From the NCBI RefSeq assembly GCF_019316905.1, contig NZ_CP079216.1:806001-870000 (forward strand): 64,000 bases of DNA, written 5' to 3'. Within the stretch, counting starts at the first letter, position 1; each line of letters begins with the position of its first letter. Below, in pieces: positions 26,941-35,927 of this stretch. This DNA comes from Tessaracoccus palaemonis (GTDB lineage: Bacteria > Actinomycetota > Actinomycetes > Propionibacteriales > Propionibacteriaceae). The position numbers and the translations under genes are program-made. The notes beneath the pieces are model-generated. The model had not been told where the DNA came from. It ran no database searches and worked only from the letters and a program-made list of their open reading frames with translations.

Positions 26941-29001
26941 ATGACCCCGCCCCGCAGCAAGCCCCGTTGGTCCGCCGAAAAGCGCGCAGCCAAAGGCAAG
27001 GCACCCCAGCGCAACCGTGGACACCAGTTCGACGGTGACGCCCCCCTGAACCGCAAGCAGCGCCGCGCGCTCCAGTTCGCCGACCGCAAGCCGCAGGACT
27101 ACGCGAGCGCCGACGCCGAGCAGCGCCCCGAGAACACCGAGCGTTCCCAGAGCAGCGACCGCGGCTCCTACAACGACCGTCGTCGTGACGAGCGTGGCGA
27201 CCGCGGTTCCTACGGCGACCGTCGCCGCGACGACCGTAGCGACCGCGGCTCCTACGGCGACCGCCGTCGGGACGACCGTGGTTCCTACGGGGACCGCCGC
27301 CGCGACGACCGTGGTTCCTACGGGGACCGCCGCCGCGACGATCGTGGTTCCTACGGGGACCGCCGCGACGACCGCGGTGGCTACGGCGATCGTCGTCGTG
27401 ACGACCGTGGTTCCTACGGGGACCGCCGCGACGACCGCGGTGGCTACGGCGATCGTCGCCGCGACGGCTACCGTCGCGACGACCGCTTCGAGAACCGCGA
27501 GGACCGTCCGCGCTACGAGCGCGACCGTGACCGCGACCGCCCGAAGTTCCGCTCCGGCTCGGCTCGCTTCGACTCCCGCCGCTCGCTCGAGCCCCGTGGC
27601 CGCGACGACCGCCGCGGCCGCGACGACCGTCGCCCCCGTGACGACCGCGACGAGCAGTCGTTCGACGCCGAGTCCGATCAGATGAGCTGGACCGCCACGA
27701 CGGCGGAGGCCGCCACGGGCGACGTGACGTCCGGCTTCTTCGAGCTCGGCGTCGCCGAGCCGATCGTCCGCGTGCTTGCCGCGCAGGGCATCACCGAGCC
27801 GTTCCCGATCCAGGCCGCCACCATCGGCGACGCTCTGGCCGGCCACGACGTGCTCGGCCGCGGCCGCACCGGCTCCGGCAAGACGCTGGCCTTCGGCCTG
27901 CCGATGCTGACCCGCCTGGCCGCCGGCGACGCCGTCGGCTCGCCCCGCGCCGTCATCCTGACCCCGACGCGCGAGCTGGCGCTGCAGATCGCCGACAACC
28001 TGTCGCCGCTCGCCGCCACGGTCGGCATCGACCTCACCCTCATCGCCGGTGGCATGAGCTACGGCCCGCAGATCCGCGCCTTCGAGCGCGGCGTCGACGT
28101 GGTCGTCGCCACCCCCGGCCGCCTGATCGACCTGATCGAGCAGGGCGCCGCGGACCTCTCGCAGGTCCAGATCCTCGTCCTCGACGAGGCCGACCACATG
28201 GCCGACCTCGGCTTCCTGCCCGACGTCGAGACCATCCTCGACGCCGCTGGCGACGGCCAGCGTCTGCTGTTCTCCGCGACGCTGGACAACGCGGTGGGCC
28301 GCCTGGTCAAGAAGTACCTGAAGGACCCCGTCACCCGCGAGGTCGACTCCGAGAAGGCGTCGGTCACCACCATGGTGCACCGCCCCCTGCTCGTGAAGCC
28401 GCACCACAAGAATCAGGTGACCGCCGAGATCGCCAACCGCGAGGGACGAACGGTCCTGTTCGCCCGCACCCAGATGGGGACCGACCGCATCGCCACGCAG
28501 CTGCGTGAGGCAGGCGTGATGGCCGGCGCGCTGCACGGCGGCCTGACGCAGGGCGCCCGCGCCCGCATCCTCGCCGCGTTCAAGGACGGCCATGTGCCGG
28601 TCCTGGTCGCCACGGACGTCGCGGCCCGCGGGATTCACGTCGACGATGTGACCCTGGTGCTGCAGGTCGACCCGCCGCACGACTCCAAGGACTACCTGCA
28701 CCGCGCCGGGCGCACGGCCCGCGCCGGCCACGAGGGTGTCGTCGCGAGCATCGTGCTGCCGCACCAGCGGAAGATGGGAAACCGGATCCTGACGCAGGCC
28801 GGCGTCCGCGCCGACTTCCTGCCCGTCGATCCCGGCAGCTCCGAGCTCCGCGACGCCACCGGCGCCCGCCCGACCTCCGGAGTCGCGATCCCCGACGCCG
28901 AGTACCAGGCGCTGATCGCGCCGAAGCAGCAGCAGCGCAAGCGCCCCCAGGGCGGCGGACGCGGCGGCCAGTACGGCCGACGCAACCACCGTCGCTACTG
29001 A
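26941..29001 (+). CDS. DEAD-box RNA helicase with arginine-rich repeat N-terminus
   Basis: The product is a 686-residue ATP-dependent RNA helicase. The first 255 residues are basic and low in complexity, including about nine units of the form DRGSYGDRRRDD. The helicase core follows: Q motif (FELGVAEPIVRVLAAQGITEPFPIQ), motif I GRGRTGSGKT, Ia PTRELALQ, II DEAD in VLDEADHM, III SAT, and the C-terminal domain with VLFARTQ, DVAARGIHV and HRAGRTARAGHEG. The tail is again Arg/Gly-rich. Such proteins remodel RNA in ribosome assembly, decay or cold response. Having the long disordered arm at the N-terminus is less common than at the C-terminus. The upstream gap 26714-26940 should hold divergent promoters. 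Confidence 0.93.
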   Translation: MTPPRSKPRWSAEKRAAKGKAPQRNRGHQFDGDAPLNRKQRRALQFADRKPQDYASADAEQRPENTERSQSSDRGSYNDRRRDERGDRGSYGDRRRDDRSDRGSYGDRRRDDRGSYGDRRRDDRGSYGDRRRDDRGSYGDRRDDRGGYGDRRRDDRGSYGDRRDDRGGYGDRRRDGYRRDDRFENREDRPRYERDRDRDRPKFRSGSARFDSRRSLEPRGRDDRRGRDDRRPRDDRDEQSFDAESDQMSWTATTAEAATGDVTSGFFELGVAEPIVRVLAAQGITEPFPIQAATIGDALAGHDVLGRGRTGSGKTLAFGLPMLTRLAAGDAVGSPRAVILTPTRELALQIADNLSPLAATVGIDLTLIAGGMSYGPQIRAFERGVDVVVATPGRLIDLIEQGAADLSQVQILVLDEADHMADLGFLPDVETILDAAGDGQRLLFSATLDNAVGRLVKKYLKDPVTREVDSEKASVTTMVHRPLLVKPHHKNQVTAEIANREGRTVLFARTQMGTDRIATQLREAGVMAGALHGGLTQGARARILAAFKDGHVPVLVATDVAARGIHVDDVTLVLQVDPPHDSKDYLHRAGRTARAGHEGVVASIVLPHQRKMGNRILTQAGVRADFLPVDPGSSELRDATGARPTSGVAIPDAEYQALIAPKQQQRKRPQGGGRGGQYGRRNHRRY
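27160..27480 (+). repeat. In-gene repeat encoding DRGSYGDRRRDD units
   Basis: Nucleotide-level repeats of 30-42 bases run through the N-terminal arm of the helicase gene, keeping the frame. Neighbouring units are almost identical in codon choice, which suggests recent expansion by slippage or recombination. Confidence 0.8.
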
Positions 29002-29035
29002 CCCGCAACCGGACTCGGGACTAGTATCTGCGCCG

Positions 29036-29956
29036 ATGGACGCATCCGACCTGACCCTGCGTGAGGCCTCCGTGGATGACGCTGCAGCACTGCTGCACGT
29101 CATCCGGGAGGCCTTCTCCGCGCGCCGCCCCGTGGACCCGCCGGCCGACGCCCTGACCGACGACGTCACCGACATCGAGGCCGCGCTCATCGCGGGCACC
29201 GGCGTCGTGGGCGAGATCGACGGCGAGATCGTCGCCGGACTCCTGATCGACCGCGAGGGTGACCTCGTGACGCTGCGCCGCGTGTCGGTGCTGCCCCGGA
29301 TCGCCCGCCACGGCGTCGCGGGCGACCTCATCGAGGCCGCGCTGTCGCTGGCGGCCGACCTCGGCGCCTCCCGTGCGACGCTCGTCGTCCGCGAGGAGTT
29401 TCCCGAGCTTGTCGGCTGGTGGCGGGAACGGGGCTTCGAGGTCGTCGGCGAGGAGCCGCCCGTCATCCGGCTGGTCCGCGACCTGCCCGTCGTCATCGAC
29501 GTGCCGACGGCCGACGACATGCGCGAGCTCGGCCGCCGCATCGGTGCACTGCTCCGCAGGGGCGACGTCATCATCGCCACCGGCGAGCTCGGCGCGGGCA
29601 AGACGACCCTGACGCAGGGGCTGGCCGCCGGCCTCGGCGTCACCGGCCCGGTCATCTCGCCGACCTTCGTCATCTCCCGCATCCACCCGAACCCGGGCGA
29701 CGGGCCCGCGCTCGTGCACGTCGACGCCTACCGCCTCGGCGGCGCCGCGGAGCTGGGCGACATCGACCTCGACGCCTCCCTCGCCGACTCCGTCACGCTG
29801 ATCGAGTGGGGGGCCGGCATGGCCGAGTGGCTCGCCGACGACCGCCTCGACATCGACATCGTCCGCGGCGTCGACACCGACGAGCGCGCCGTCTATCTCA
29901 CAGGCGTCGGGCCCCGCTGGGCCGGCGCGCTCGACACCCTGAGGGAGGCCCGATGA
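29036..29956 (+). CDS. tsaE: GNAT acetyltransferase-TsaE fusion
   Basis: The protein has 306 residues and two parts. Residues 1-150 form a GNAT fold (LREASVDDAAALLHVIREAF, VGEIDGEIVAGLLI, LRRVSVLPRIARHGVAGDLI, WWRERGFEVVGEE). Residues 155-306 form TsaE, the P-loop ATPase of the tRNA t6A37 threonylcarbamoylation complex, with GELGAGKTTL at 183-192, SPTFVISRIHP, HVDAYRL and IEWGAG. The fusion joins an acetyltransferase of unknown target to t6A synthesis. The stop overlaps the tsaB start (ATGA). tsaE-tsaB-rimI-tsaD form one operon with overlaps at every junction. Confidence 0.9.
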   Translation: MDASDLTLREASVDDAAALLHVIREAFSARRPVDPPADALTDDVTDIEAALIAGTGVVGEIDGEIVAGLLIDREGDLVTLRRVSVLPRIARHGVAGDLIEAALSLAADLGASRATLVVREEFPELVGWWRERGFEVVGEEPPVIRLVRDLPVVIDVPTADDMRELGRRIGALLRRGDVIIATGELGAGKTTLTQGLAAGLGVTGPVISPTFVISRIHPNPGDGPALVHVDAYRLGGAAELGDIDLDASLADSVTLIEWGAGMAEWLADDRLDIDIVRGVDTDERAVYLTGVGPRWAGALDTLREAR

Positions 29957-30600
29957 GCATCACGCTCGCCATCGACACCAGCCACCACGTCGCCGTCGGC
30001 ATCGCGCGCGACGGCGAGCAGCTGGCCTGCGTCGTCGTGGAGGACACCCGCAGCCACGTCGAGGAGCTGCTGCCATCCGTCGAGGCCGCGTGCGCCGAGG
30101 CAGGCATCGCGCTGACCGACATCGACGACTACGCCGTCGGGATGGGCCCCGGCCCCTTCACCGGCCTGCGCGTCGGCATCGCGACCGCCCGCACTCTCGC
30201 CGCCCTCGCCGGTCGGCCGCTGCATCCCGTCTGCTCGCTCGACGTCGTGGCGCGCCAGTGGGCCGACGCCGGCGCACCCGGGCGCTTCGTCGTCGCCGCC
30301 GACGCCCGCCGCAGGGAGCTCTACTGGCGCGAGTACACCGCGGACGGCGCGCCGGCCGGCGCCCCGCAGGTCTCCGCGCCCGATGCGCTCCCCGCGCTGC
30401 CCGTCGCGGGCGCCGTGCCCGAGGGCTACCGGGACCTGCTCGACTGCCAGGGTCCCGACGCGCTCGACCCGGCGACGCTCGCCGCGGCCTGGCCGAAGCT
30501 CGAGGTCGCCGGCGACGAGCCCTACTACCTGCGCGCCGCGGACGCGACGGTGCCCGGCAAGCCCAAGTCGGCCTTCGGACGCCTGAGGGCGAAGCGGTGA
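29953..30600 (+). CDS. tsaB: tRNA threonylcarbamoyladenosine biosynthesis protein TsaB
   Basis: The protein has 215 residues and the ASKHA-type fold. TsaB is the non-catalytic partner that stabilises TsaD in transfer of the threonylcarbamoyl group to A37 of tRNAs reading ANN codons. The N-terminal motif LAIDTSHHVAVGI, the segment YAVGMGPGPFTGLRVGIATA and DARRRELYW are typical. The start ATG 29953 overlaps the tsaE stop; the TGA at 30598-30600 overlaps the rimI GTG. The C-terminal part is short, as in most TsaB proteins. Confidence 0.93.
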   Translation: MSITLAIDTSHHVAVGIARDGEQLACVVVEDTRSHVEELLPSVEAACAEAGIALTDIDDYAVGMGPGPFTGLRVGIATARTLAALAGRPLHPVCSLDVVARQWADAGAPGRFVVAADARRRELYWREYTADGAPAGAPQVSAPDALPALPVAGAVPEGYRDLLDCQGPDALDPATLAAAWPKLEVAGDEPYYLRAADATVPGKPKSAFGRLRAKR

Positions 30601-31085
30601 TCGTCGAGCCCGCCGTCGCGGGTGATGTGCCGGAGATCGTGGCGCTCGAGGATGCCTTCGACACGCCCTGGTCCGAGGATTCCTGGCGCGCAGAACTCCA
30701 CGGCGACGACCGGCTGGTGCTCGCTGCGCGCCGCCGCAGCGACGGCGTCCTGATCGGCGCCGCGAGCTTCCGCGTCGTCGACGACGTCGCCGAGCTCAAC
30801 CGCATCGTGGTCGCGCCGCAGCAGCGCAGGCTCGGGCTCGCCCGCGTCATGCTCGTCGCCGGCATGCAGTGGGCGATCGGCAAGGGGGCGGCCAGGATGC
30901 TGCTCGAGGTCGACCACGCCAACGACGCGGCCATCGCCCTCTACCGGGGCTACGGGTTCAGGCAGATCGCCGTGCGCCCGGACTACTACGGGCCCGGAGC
31001 CGACGCGCTGATCCTCGAGCGCGGGCTTGAGGGCGTCGACGCCGACTCCGTCGGCATGTGGGACATGGAGGGTGCAGATGAGTGA
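30597..31085 (+). CDS. rimI: Ribosomal protein S18 alanine N-acetyltransferase RimI
   Basis: The product is a 162-residue GNAT enzyme in the standard place between tsaB and tsaD. Acetyl-CoA binding is marked by [27 protein letters not shown], and the tail has [29 protein letters not shown], close to the RimI consensus. It would acetylate the N-terminus of S18 and perhaps other proteins. The start is GTG 30597, overlapping the tsaB stop by 4 bases; the end overlaps tsaD by 8 bases. Confidence 0.9.
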   Translation: MIVEPAVAGDVPEIVALEDAFDTPWSEDSWRAELHGDDRLVLAARRRSDGVLIGAASFRVVDDVAELNRIVVAPQQRRLGLARVMLVAGMQWAIGKGAARMLLEVDHANDAAIALYRGYGFRQIAVRPDYYGPGADALILERGLEGVDADSVGMWDMEGADE

Positions 31086-32124
31086 GCCGTTGATCCTTGG
31101 CATCGAGTCGTCGTGTGACGAGACCGGCGTCGGCATCGTGCGCGGCCGGACCCTGCTCGCCAACGAGGTCGCGAGCTCCGTGGAGGAGCATGTCCGCTTC
31201 GGCGGCGTCGTGCCCGAGGTGGCCAGCCGCGCACACCTGCAGGCGATCGTGCCTGCGCTCGAGCGTGCCGCCGCGACGGCGGACATCGACCTGGCCGACG
31301 TCGACGCCATCGCCGTGACCGCGGGCCCGGGCCTGATGGGCGCCCTCGTCGTCGGTCTCGCGTCCGCCAAGGCGCTTGCCGCCTATCTCGACAAGCCGCT
31401 CTACGGGATCAACCACCTCGTCGGCCACGTCGCCGTCGATCTGCTCGACCACGGCGAGCTGCCGATGCCGTCGCTCGCGCTGCTCGTCTCCGGCGGCCAC
31501 ACCTCGCTGCTGCATGTGCGCGACATCGCCACCGACATCACCGAGCTCGGTTCCACGATCGACGACGCCGCGGGGGAGGCGTACGACAAGGTGGCCCGCA
31601 TCCTCGGCCTGCCCTACCCGGGCGGACCCGTCATCGACAAGGCCGCCCAGGAGGGTGACCCGACGGCGATCCGCTTCCCGCGCGGCCTCACCGCGCGCCA
31701 CGACCTCGAGAAACACCGCTTCGACTTCTCCTTCTCCGGGTTGAAGACCTCGGTCGCCCGGTGGGTCGAGCAGCGACGCCTCGACGGGCTCGACGTGCCC
31801 GTCAACGACGTCGCGGCCAGCTTCCAGGAGGCCGTCTGCGACGTGCTGACCGCCAAGACGGTCGATGCCGCGACGCATCTCGGCGTCGGCACGATCCTGC
31901 TCGGCGGGGGAGTGGCGGCCAACTCGCGGCTGCGCACGCTCCTCGAGGAGCGTGCGAACGCCGTCGGCATCGAGCTGCGTCGTCCCCGTCCCGGTCTGTG
32001 CACCGACAACGGCGCGATGATCGCCGCCGTCGGCTCCGAGGTCGTCCGCGCCGGGCTCGCGCCCTCGCCCCTGACCATCTCCGCGCACCCCGGCCTGCCC
32101 GTGTCTCAGGTCGTCGTCCGCTGA
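31078..32124 (+). CDS. tsaD: tRNA N6-adenosine threonylcarbamoyltransferase TsaD
   Basis: TsaD is the catalytic ASKHA-fold subunit that transfers threonylcarbamoyl from TC-AMP to tRNA A37. The 348-residue protein has [14 protein letters not shown] at the start, the metal-binding pair H113-x3-H117 ([10 protein letters not shown]), [42 protein letters not shown] and the C-terminal [11 protein letters not shown]...CTDNGAMIA. It ends the t6A operon. The 192 bases after it hold the promoter of the next ABC operon; I see no strong hairpin directly after the stop. Confidence 0.96.
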   Translation: MSEPLILGIESSCDETGVGIVRGRTLLANEVASSVEEHVRFGGVVPEVASRAHLQAIVPALERAAATADIDLADVDAIAVTAGPGLMGALVVGLASAKALAAYLDKPLYGINHLVGHVAVDLLDHGELPMPSLALLVSGGHTSLLHVRDIATDITELGSTIDDAAGEAYDKVARILGLPYPGGPVIDKAAQEGDPTAIRFPRGLTARHDLEKHRFDFSFSGLKTSVARWVEQRRLDGLDVPVNDVAASFQEAVCDVLTAKTVDAATHLGVGTILLGGGVAANSRLRTLLEERANAVGIELRRPRPGLCTDNGAMIAAVGSEVVRAGLAPSPLTISAHPGLPVSQVVVR

Positions 32125-32316
32125 CTAGGGTTTCGTCAGGGGTCCTGTCAAACCTGTGAGCGGCCGTCTCTGAGAACGGTCCCATAAGGCAACAACCTTG
32201 TAACGATCCCGCGCAGTGTCGCTTCGACGTTAAGGAAATCCGGGATTCGCCGCTAATCTCATCTTCACTCGGCCCGCATGGGCCTTGAGAAGTGTCGTTT
32301 ACGACAAGGAGATTCC

Positions 32317-34161
32317 ATGAAGTTCAGGCGAACCACCGCCGCGCTCGGCCTGGTGCTGAGCGGCGCCCTCGTCCTGGGTGCCTGCACCAGCGGTGACGCG
32401 GAGGAGGCGACCGAGTCCAGCTCGGCAGCCACCACCGCCACCTCCGGCACGGGCGAGGCCACCGCCACCAGCGGCTGCCTCCAGGACGCCGGCATCACCG
32501 AGACCGCCGCCGGCGAGGTCAAGTACACCGTCGGCCCCAACGAGTGGTCCGGCTACAACTCGATGACCGCCGCCAACTACTCGACGTACAACTCGGTCAT
32601 CGCGGCCAAGATGTTCTCCGGGTTCACGTACTTCGGTACCGACGGCAGCATCTGCGACGACACGTCGTTCGGGTCCTACGAGGTCACCTCCGAGGATCCG
32701 CTGACCATCAAGTACACGATCTCGGACGACGCCGTGTGGTCCGATGGCACCCCGGTGACCATCAACGACTACCTGCTGGACTGGGCCGCGCAGAACCCCG
32801 AGTTCATCGCCCCCGGCTACGCCTCCGGTGAGGACCCCGACGCCGCCGCCGTGTTCAACCACGTGTCGAACACCGCCGCCGCCGACATCCTCGACGGTCC
32901 GCAGGGCGAGGTCGGCTCCAAGACCTTCACCGTGACCTACGACGCGCCGAACCCGGACTACAAGATCATCATCACCTCGGCGCTGCCCGCGCACGTTGTG
33001 GCGAAGAACTCCGGTCTGGAGCCCGACGAGCTGGCCCAGGCCATCCTCGACAGGGATGCCGACACCGTCAAGAAGGCCGCTGACTTCTGGAACGAGGGCT
33101 GGAACTTCAACCCGGGCGAGCTGCCCGACGCCTCGGAGATGCCCTCCTCCGGCCCCTACAAGGTCAAGGACGGTGGCTGGGTCGCCGGCAACTCCCTGAC
33201 CCTCGAGGCCAACGACCAGTACTGGGGCGCCCCGGCGGCCACGGAGAACCTGATCTTCCGCTTCATCGACCAGGCCGGCATGGTGCAGGCCCTGCAGAAC
33301 GGTGACGTCAACGTCATCGAGCCGCAGGCCACCGTCGACACCCTCGGCCAGCTGCAGGCCATCGGCGACTCGGTCACCGTTGCCGAGTACTCGACCCTGA
33401 CGTGGGAGCACCTGGACTTCAACTTCCGTGACTCCAACGTGTTCTCCGACGCCCAGGGCGGCATCGAGCTGCGTCAGGCGCTGGCCTACTGCATCCCGCG
33501 CCAGACCATCGTCGACACCCTGATCAAGCCGATCTCCTCCGACTCGGTCGTCATGAACGCCCGCGAGGTCTTCCCCTTCCAGGACAACTATGACGCGGTC
33601 GTCGCCGCTGCCTACGGTGGCGAGTACGACCAGGTCGACATCGCCAAGTCGAAGGAACTCGTCGAGGCCTCCGGCATCGAGACCCCCATCGACGTGCGCG
33701 TCGGCTATGCCTCCGGCAACCAGCGTCGTGCCGACGAGGTCTCCGCGATCGCGGCCTCCTGCAAGGACGCCGGCTTCAACGTCATCGACTCCAACTCCGC
33801 TGACTTCTTCAGCAAGGAACTGGTGAACGGCGACTACGAGCTGGCACTGTTCGCGTGGGCGGGCTCCGGCCAGATCACCTCCGGCCAGAACATCTACGCC
33901 AGCAACATGCCGCAGAACTACGGCCAGTACAGCAACGAGACCGTCGACGCCGCGTGGGAGACCCTGGCCTCCTCGCTCGACCCGGCCGTCCAGCTGGAGC
34001 AGGTGAAGGTCATCGAGAAGGAGCTGTGGGACACCCTCTTCGGTATCCCCGTCTTCGCGCACCCCGGCATCGCCGGGTACGACTCGGGCATCAAGAACGT
34101 TCGCCCGACCTCGACGCAGGACGCGATCTCCTGGAACGCGTCGCAGTGGCAGCTCAGCTGA
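32317..34161 (+). CDS. Oligopeptide-type ABC transporter substrate-binding lipoprotein
   Basis: The product is a 614-residue family 5 binding protein with a lipoprotein signal (ALVLGAC, lipidated C23) and a Ser/Thr/Ala-rich linker before the binding domain. Landmarks include FSGFTYFGTDGSICDD, YTISDDAVWSDGTPVTINDYL and ANDQYWGAPAATENLIFRFIDQ. AAGGAG at 32306-32311 precedes ATG 32317. It opens a four-part importer operon (binding protein, two permeases, fused ATPase). Extra length relative to DppA suggests peptide-size ligands, but the ligand is not known. No riboswitch is seen in the 192-base leader. Confidence 0.88.
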   Translation: MKFRRTTAALGLVLSGALVLGACTSGDAEEATESSSAATTATSGTGEATATSGCLQDAGITETAAGEVKYTVGPNEWSGYNSMTAANYSTYNSVIAAKMFSGFTYFGTDGSICDDTSFGSYEVTSEDPLTIKYTISDDAVWSDGTPVTINDYLLDWAAQNPEFIAPGYASGEDPDAAAVFNHVSNTAAADILDGPQGEVGSKTFTVTYDAPNPDYKIIITSALPAHVVAKNSGLEPDELAQAILDRDADTVKKAADFWNEGWNFNPGELPDASEMPSSGPYKVKDGGWVAGNSLTLEANDQYWGAPAATENLIFRFIDQAGMVQALQNGDVNVIEPQATVDTLGQLQAIGDSVTVAEYSTLTWEHLDFNFRDSNVFSDAQGGIELRQALAYCIPRQTIVDTLIKPISSDSVVMNAREVFPFQDNYDAVVAAAYGGEYDQVDIAKSKELVEASGIETPIDVRVGYASGNQRRADEVSAIAASCKDAGFNVIDSNSADFFSKELVNGDYELALFAWAGSGQITSGQNIYASNMPQNYGQYSNETVDAAWETLASSLDPAVQLEQVKVIEKELWDTLFGIPVFAHPGIAGYDSGIKNVRPTSTQDAISWNASQWQLS

Positions 34162-34205
34162 TCGACCGATCTGCTGACTGATTCACCTGTTGCGTGACGT
34201 CACGA

Positions 34206-34235
34206 GGGGCAGGCGGCCCACCGGCCGCCTGCCCC
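34206..34235 (+). terminator. Strong intra-operon hairpin
   Basis: GGGGCAGGCGGCC (34206-34218) pairs perfectly with GGCCGCCTGCCCC (34223-34235) around CACC, followed by TTTCG. It stands between the binding-protein gene and the permease gene of the same transporter. It may act as a partial terminator or a 3' end that stabilises the binding-protein mRNA, giving more binding protein than membrane parts. Confidence 0.75.
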
Positions 34236-34390
34236 TTTCGCGCGCCTACCGCGACACCTCCATCACAGGGCTCCCCGGGGTGCTGGACCTCCCGGGGCGA
34301 CGCGGGGCCATCCGCTGGCGTAAGATCGGGCTTCGCGTCGAAGCGTGGGGCCCCCCTGTGCCCGCGACCGATACCGAATAAGGACCACTA

Positions 34391-35917
34391 GTGATCAGAT
34401 ACATCGCGAAACGGTTGGGGATCTCGTTCCTCATCCTCGTGCTTGGTTCCCTGTTGATGTACGTCTTGACCATCAACTCCGGAGACCCCCTGGGCGACCT
34501 GCGCGAGTCGAACGACCCGAACCGTGAGAACCTCATTGCGCAGCGCACCGCGCACATGAACCTCGACGACCCCTGGTACGAGCGCTACTTCTCGTGGCTC
34601 TCCGGCGCCGCCAAGTGTGTGGTGGGCAGATGTGACCTCGGCCAGGACATTCAGGGCCGCAGCGTCAACCAGCTCGTCCTCACGGCCGCAGGCTCCACGC
34701 TCCGCCTCGTCGTCCTGGCAACCGTTCTTGCGATCGTGATCGGCATCACGCTGGGCATCGTCACGGCCATCCGCCAGTACAGCGGCTTCGACTACGCCGT
34801 GACCTTCGCCGCCTTCATCTTCTTCTCGCTGCCCGTCTTCTGGGCCGCGGTGCTGCTCAAGTACTACGCGGCCATCGAGTTCAACAACTGGATAGCCGAC
34901 GCGACATTCGAGCCACCCACGATCCTCATCACATCGGTGATCCTCGCGTTCATCCTCACCGCCGTGCTCGGCGGCCCGTGGAAGCGACGCCTCATCAGCT
35001 TCGCCGCCGCCGCCGTCGTGTTCGCCGGCGCCATGTTCTACTTCGACGCGGTCACATGGTTCCGCCGCCCCGCACTCGGGCTGCCGATCGTCGCGATCCT
35101 GATCCTCGGCGCCGGCGCCGTGGTCATCGTCATGACGTCCGGCTTCCAGAACAAGCGGGTCCGCAACGCGGTAGCCACGACCGCCGTCGTGACCATCGTC
35201 GGCTATGCCCTGACGCGCGGCATCCTGATGGACGCCGACAGGGTCTCGACGGGCCTGCTGTTCCTCTGCCTGTTCGCCTCGCTCGTCATCGGCCTGATCA
35301 GCGGCTACGCCTGGGGAGGTTTCTCCCGCAAGCAGGCCATGAGCGCCTCGTTCATCACGGGCCTGCTCGCCGCCGTGTTCGCGTTCGTCGACCTGATGCT
35401 CTCGCACTGGTCGCTGTACCTGAAGGACCAGTCCCGGCCCATCCCGACCATCGGCTCGGCGACCCCGAACTACGACCCGACCTACTGGCTCGGCCTGATC
35501 GACACGACGACGCACCTCATCCTGCCGACGATCGTCCTGACGCTCGTGTCCATCGCGAGCTACACGCGCTACACCCGCGCCTCGATGCTGGACGTGCTGA
35601 ACCAGGACTACATCCGCACGGCCCGCTCGAAGGGTGTCTCTGAGCGCAAGGTGATCACCCGCCATGCGTTCCGCAACTCGCTGATCCCGCTCGCCACGAT
35701 CGTGGCCTTCGACTTCGCGGCTCTGATCGGCGGCGCGGTCATCACCGAGACCGTGTTCGGCTGGCAGGGCATGGGCAACCTGTTCAAGACGGGACTCGCC
35801 GCCGTCGACCCGAACCCCGTCATGGCCTTCTACCTGGTCACCGGCACCGCTGCGGTTCTGATGAACCTGCTGGCGGATATCGCCTACGCCTTCCTCGACC
35901 CGCGGATCGCGCGATAG
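34391..35917 (+). CDS. Oligopeptide-type ABC permease (DppB type) with large central insertion
   Basis: The protein has 508 residues, against about 310-330 for a usual DppB. The first part (IRYIAKRLGISFLILVLGSLLMYVL, LDDPWYERYFSWL) and the last part (EAA-loop region YIRTARSKGVSERKVITRHAFRNSLIPLATI, VFGWQGMGNLF) are standard. Between about residues 175 and 335 an added segment carries around five more hydrophobic helices (ITSVILAFILTAVLGG, LGLPIVAILILGAGAVVIVM, LLFLCLFASLVIGLISGY). The role of the insert is unknown. The start is GTG 34391 with AAGGA upstream. It works with the DppC-type permease 10 bases downstream. Confidence 0.85.
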   Translation: MIRYIAKRLGISFLILVLGSLLMYVLTINSGDPLGDLRESNDPNRENLIAQRTAHMNLDDPWYERYFSWLSGAAKCVVGRCDLGQDIQGRSVNQLVLTAAGSTLRLVVLATVLAIVIGITLGIVTAIRQYSGFDYAVTFAAFIFFSLPVFWAAVLLKYYAAIEFNNWIADATFEPPTILITSVILAFILTAVLGGPWKRRLISFAAAAVVFAGAMFYFDAVTWFRRPALGLPIVAILILGAGAVVIVMTSGFQNKRVRNAVATTAVVTIVGYALTRGILMDADRVSTGLLFLCLFASLVIGLISGYAWGGFSRKQAMSASFITGLLAAVFAFVDLMLSHWSLYLKDQSRPIPTIGSATPNYDPTYWLGLIDTTTHLILPTIVLTLVSIASYTRYTRASMLDVLNQDYIRTARSKGVSERKVITRHAFRNSLIPLATIVAFDFAALIGGAVITETVFGWQGMGNLFKTGLAAVDPNPVMAFYLVTGTAAVLMNLLADIAYAFLDPRIAR

Positions 35918-35927
35918 GAGCCCCGTC

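Noticed and set aside
26923-29682. A very long minus-strand open frame over the helicase and tsaE genes
   Set aside because: It is a compositional shadow of high-GC coding sequence; the plus-strand proteins have complete family motifs and the minus-strand translation is low-complexity.
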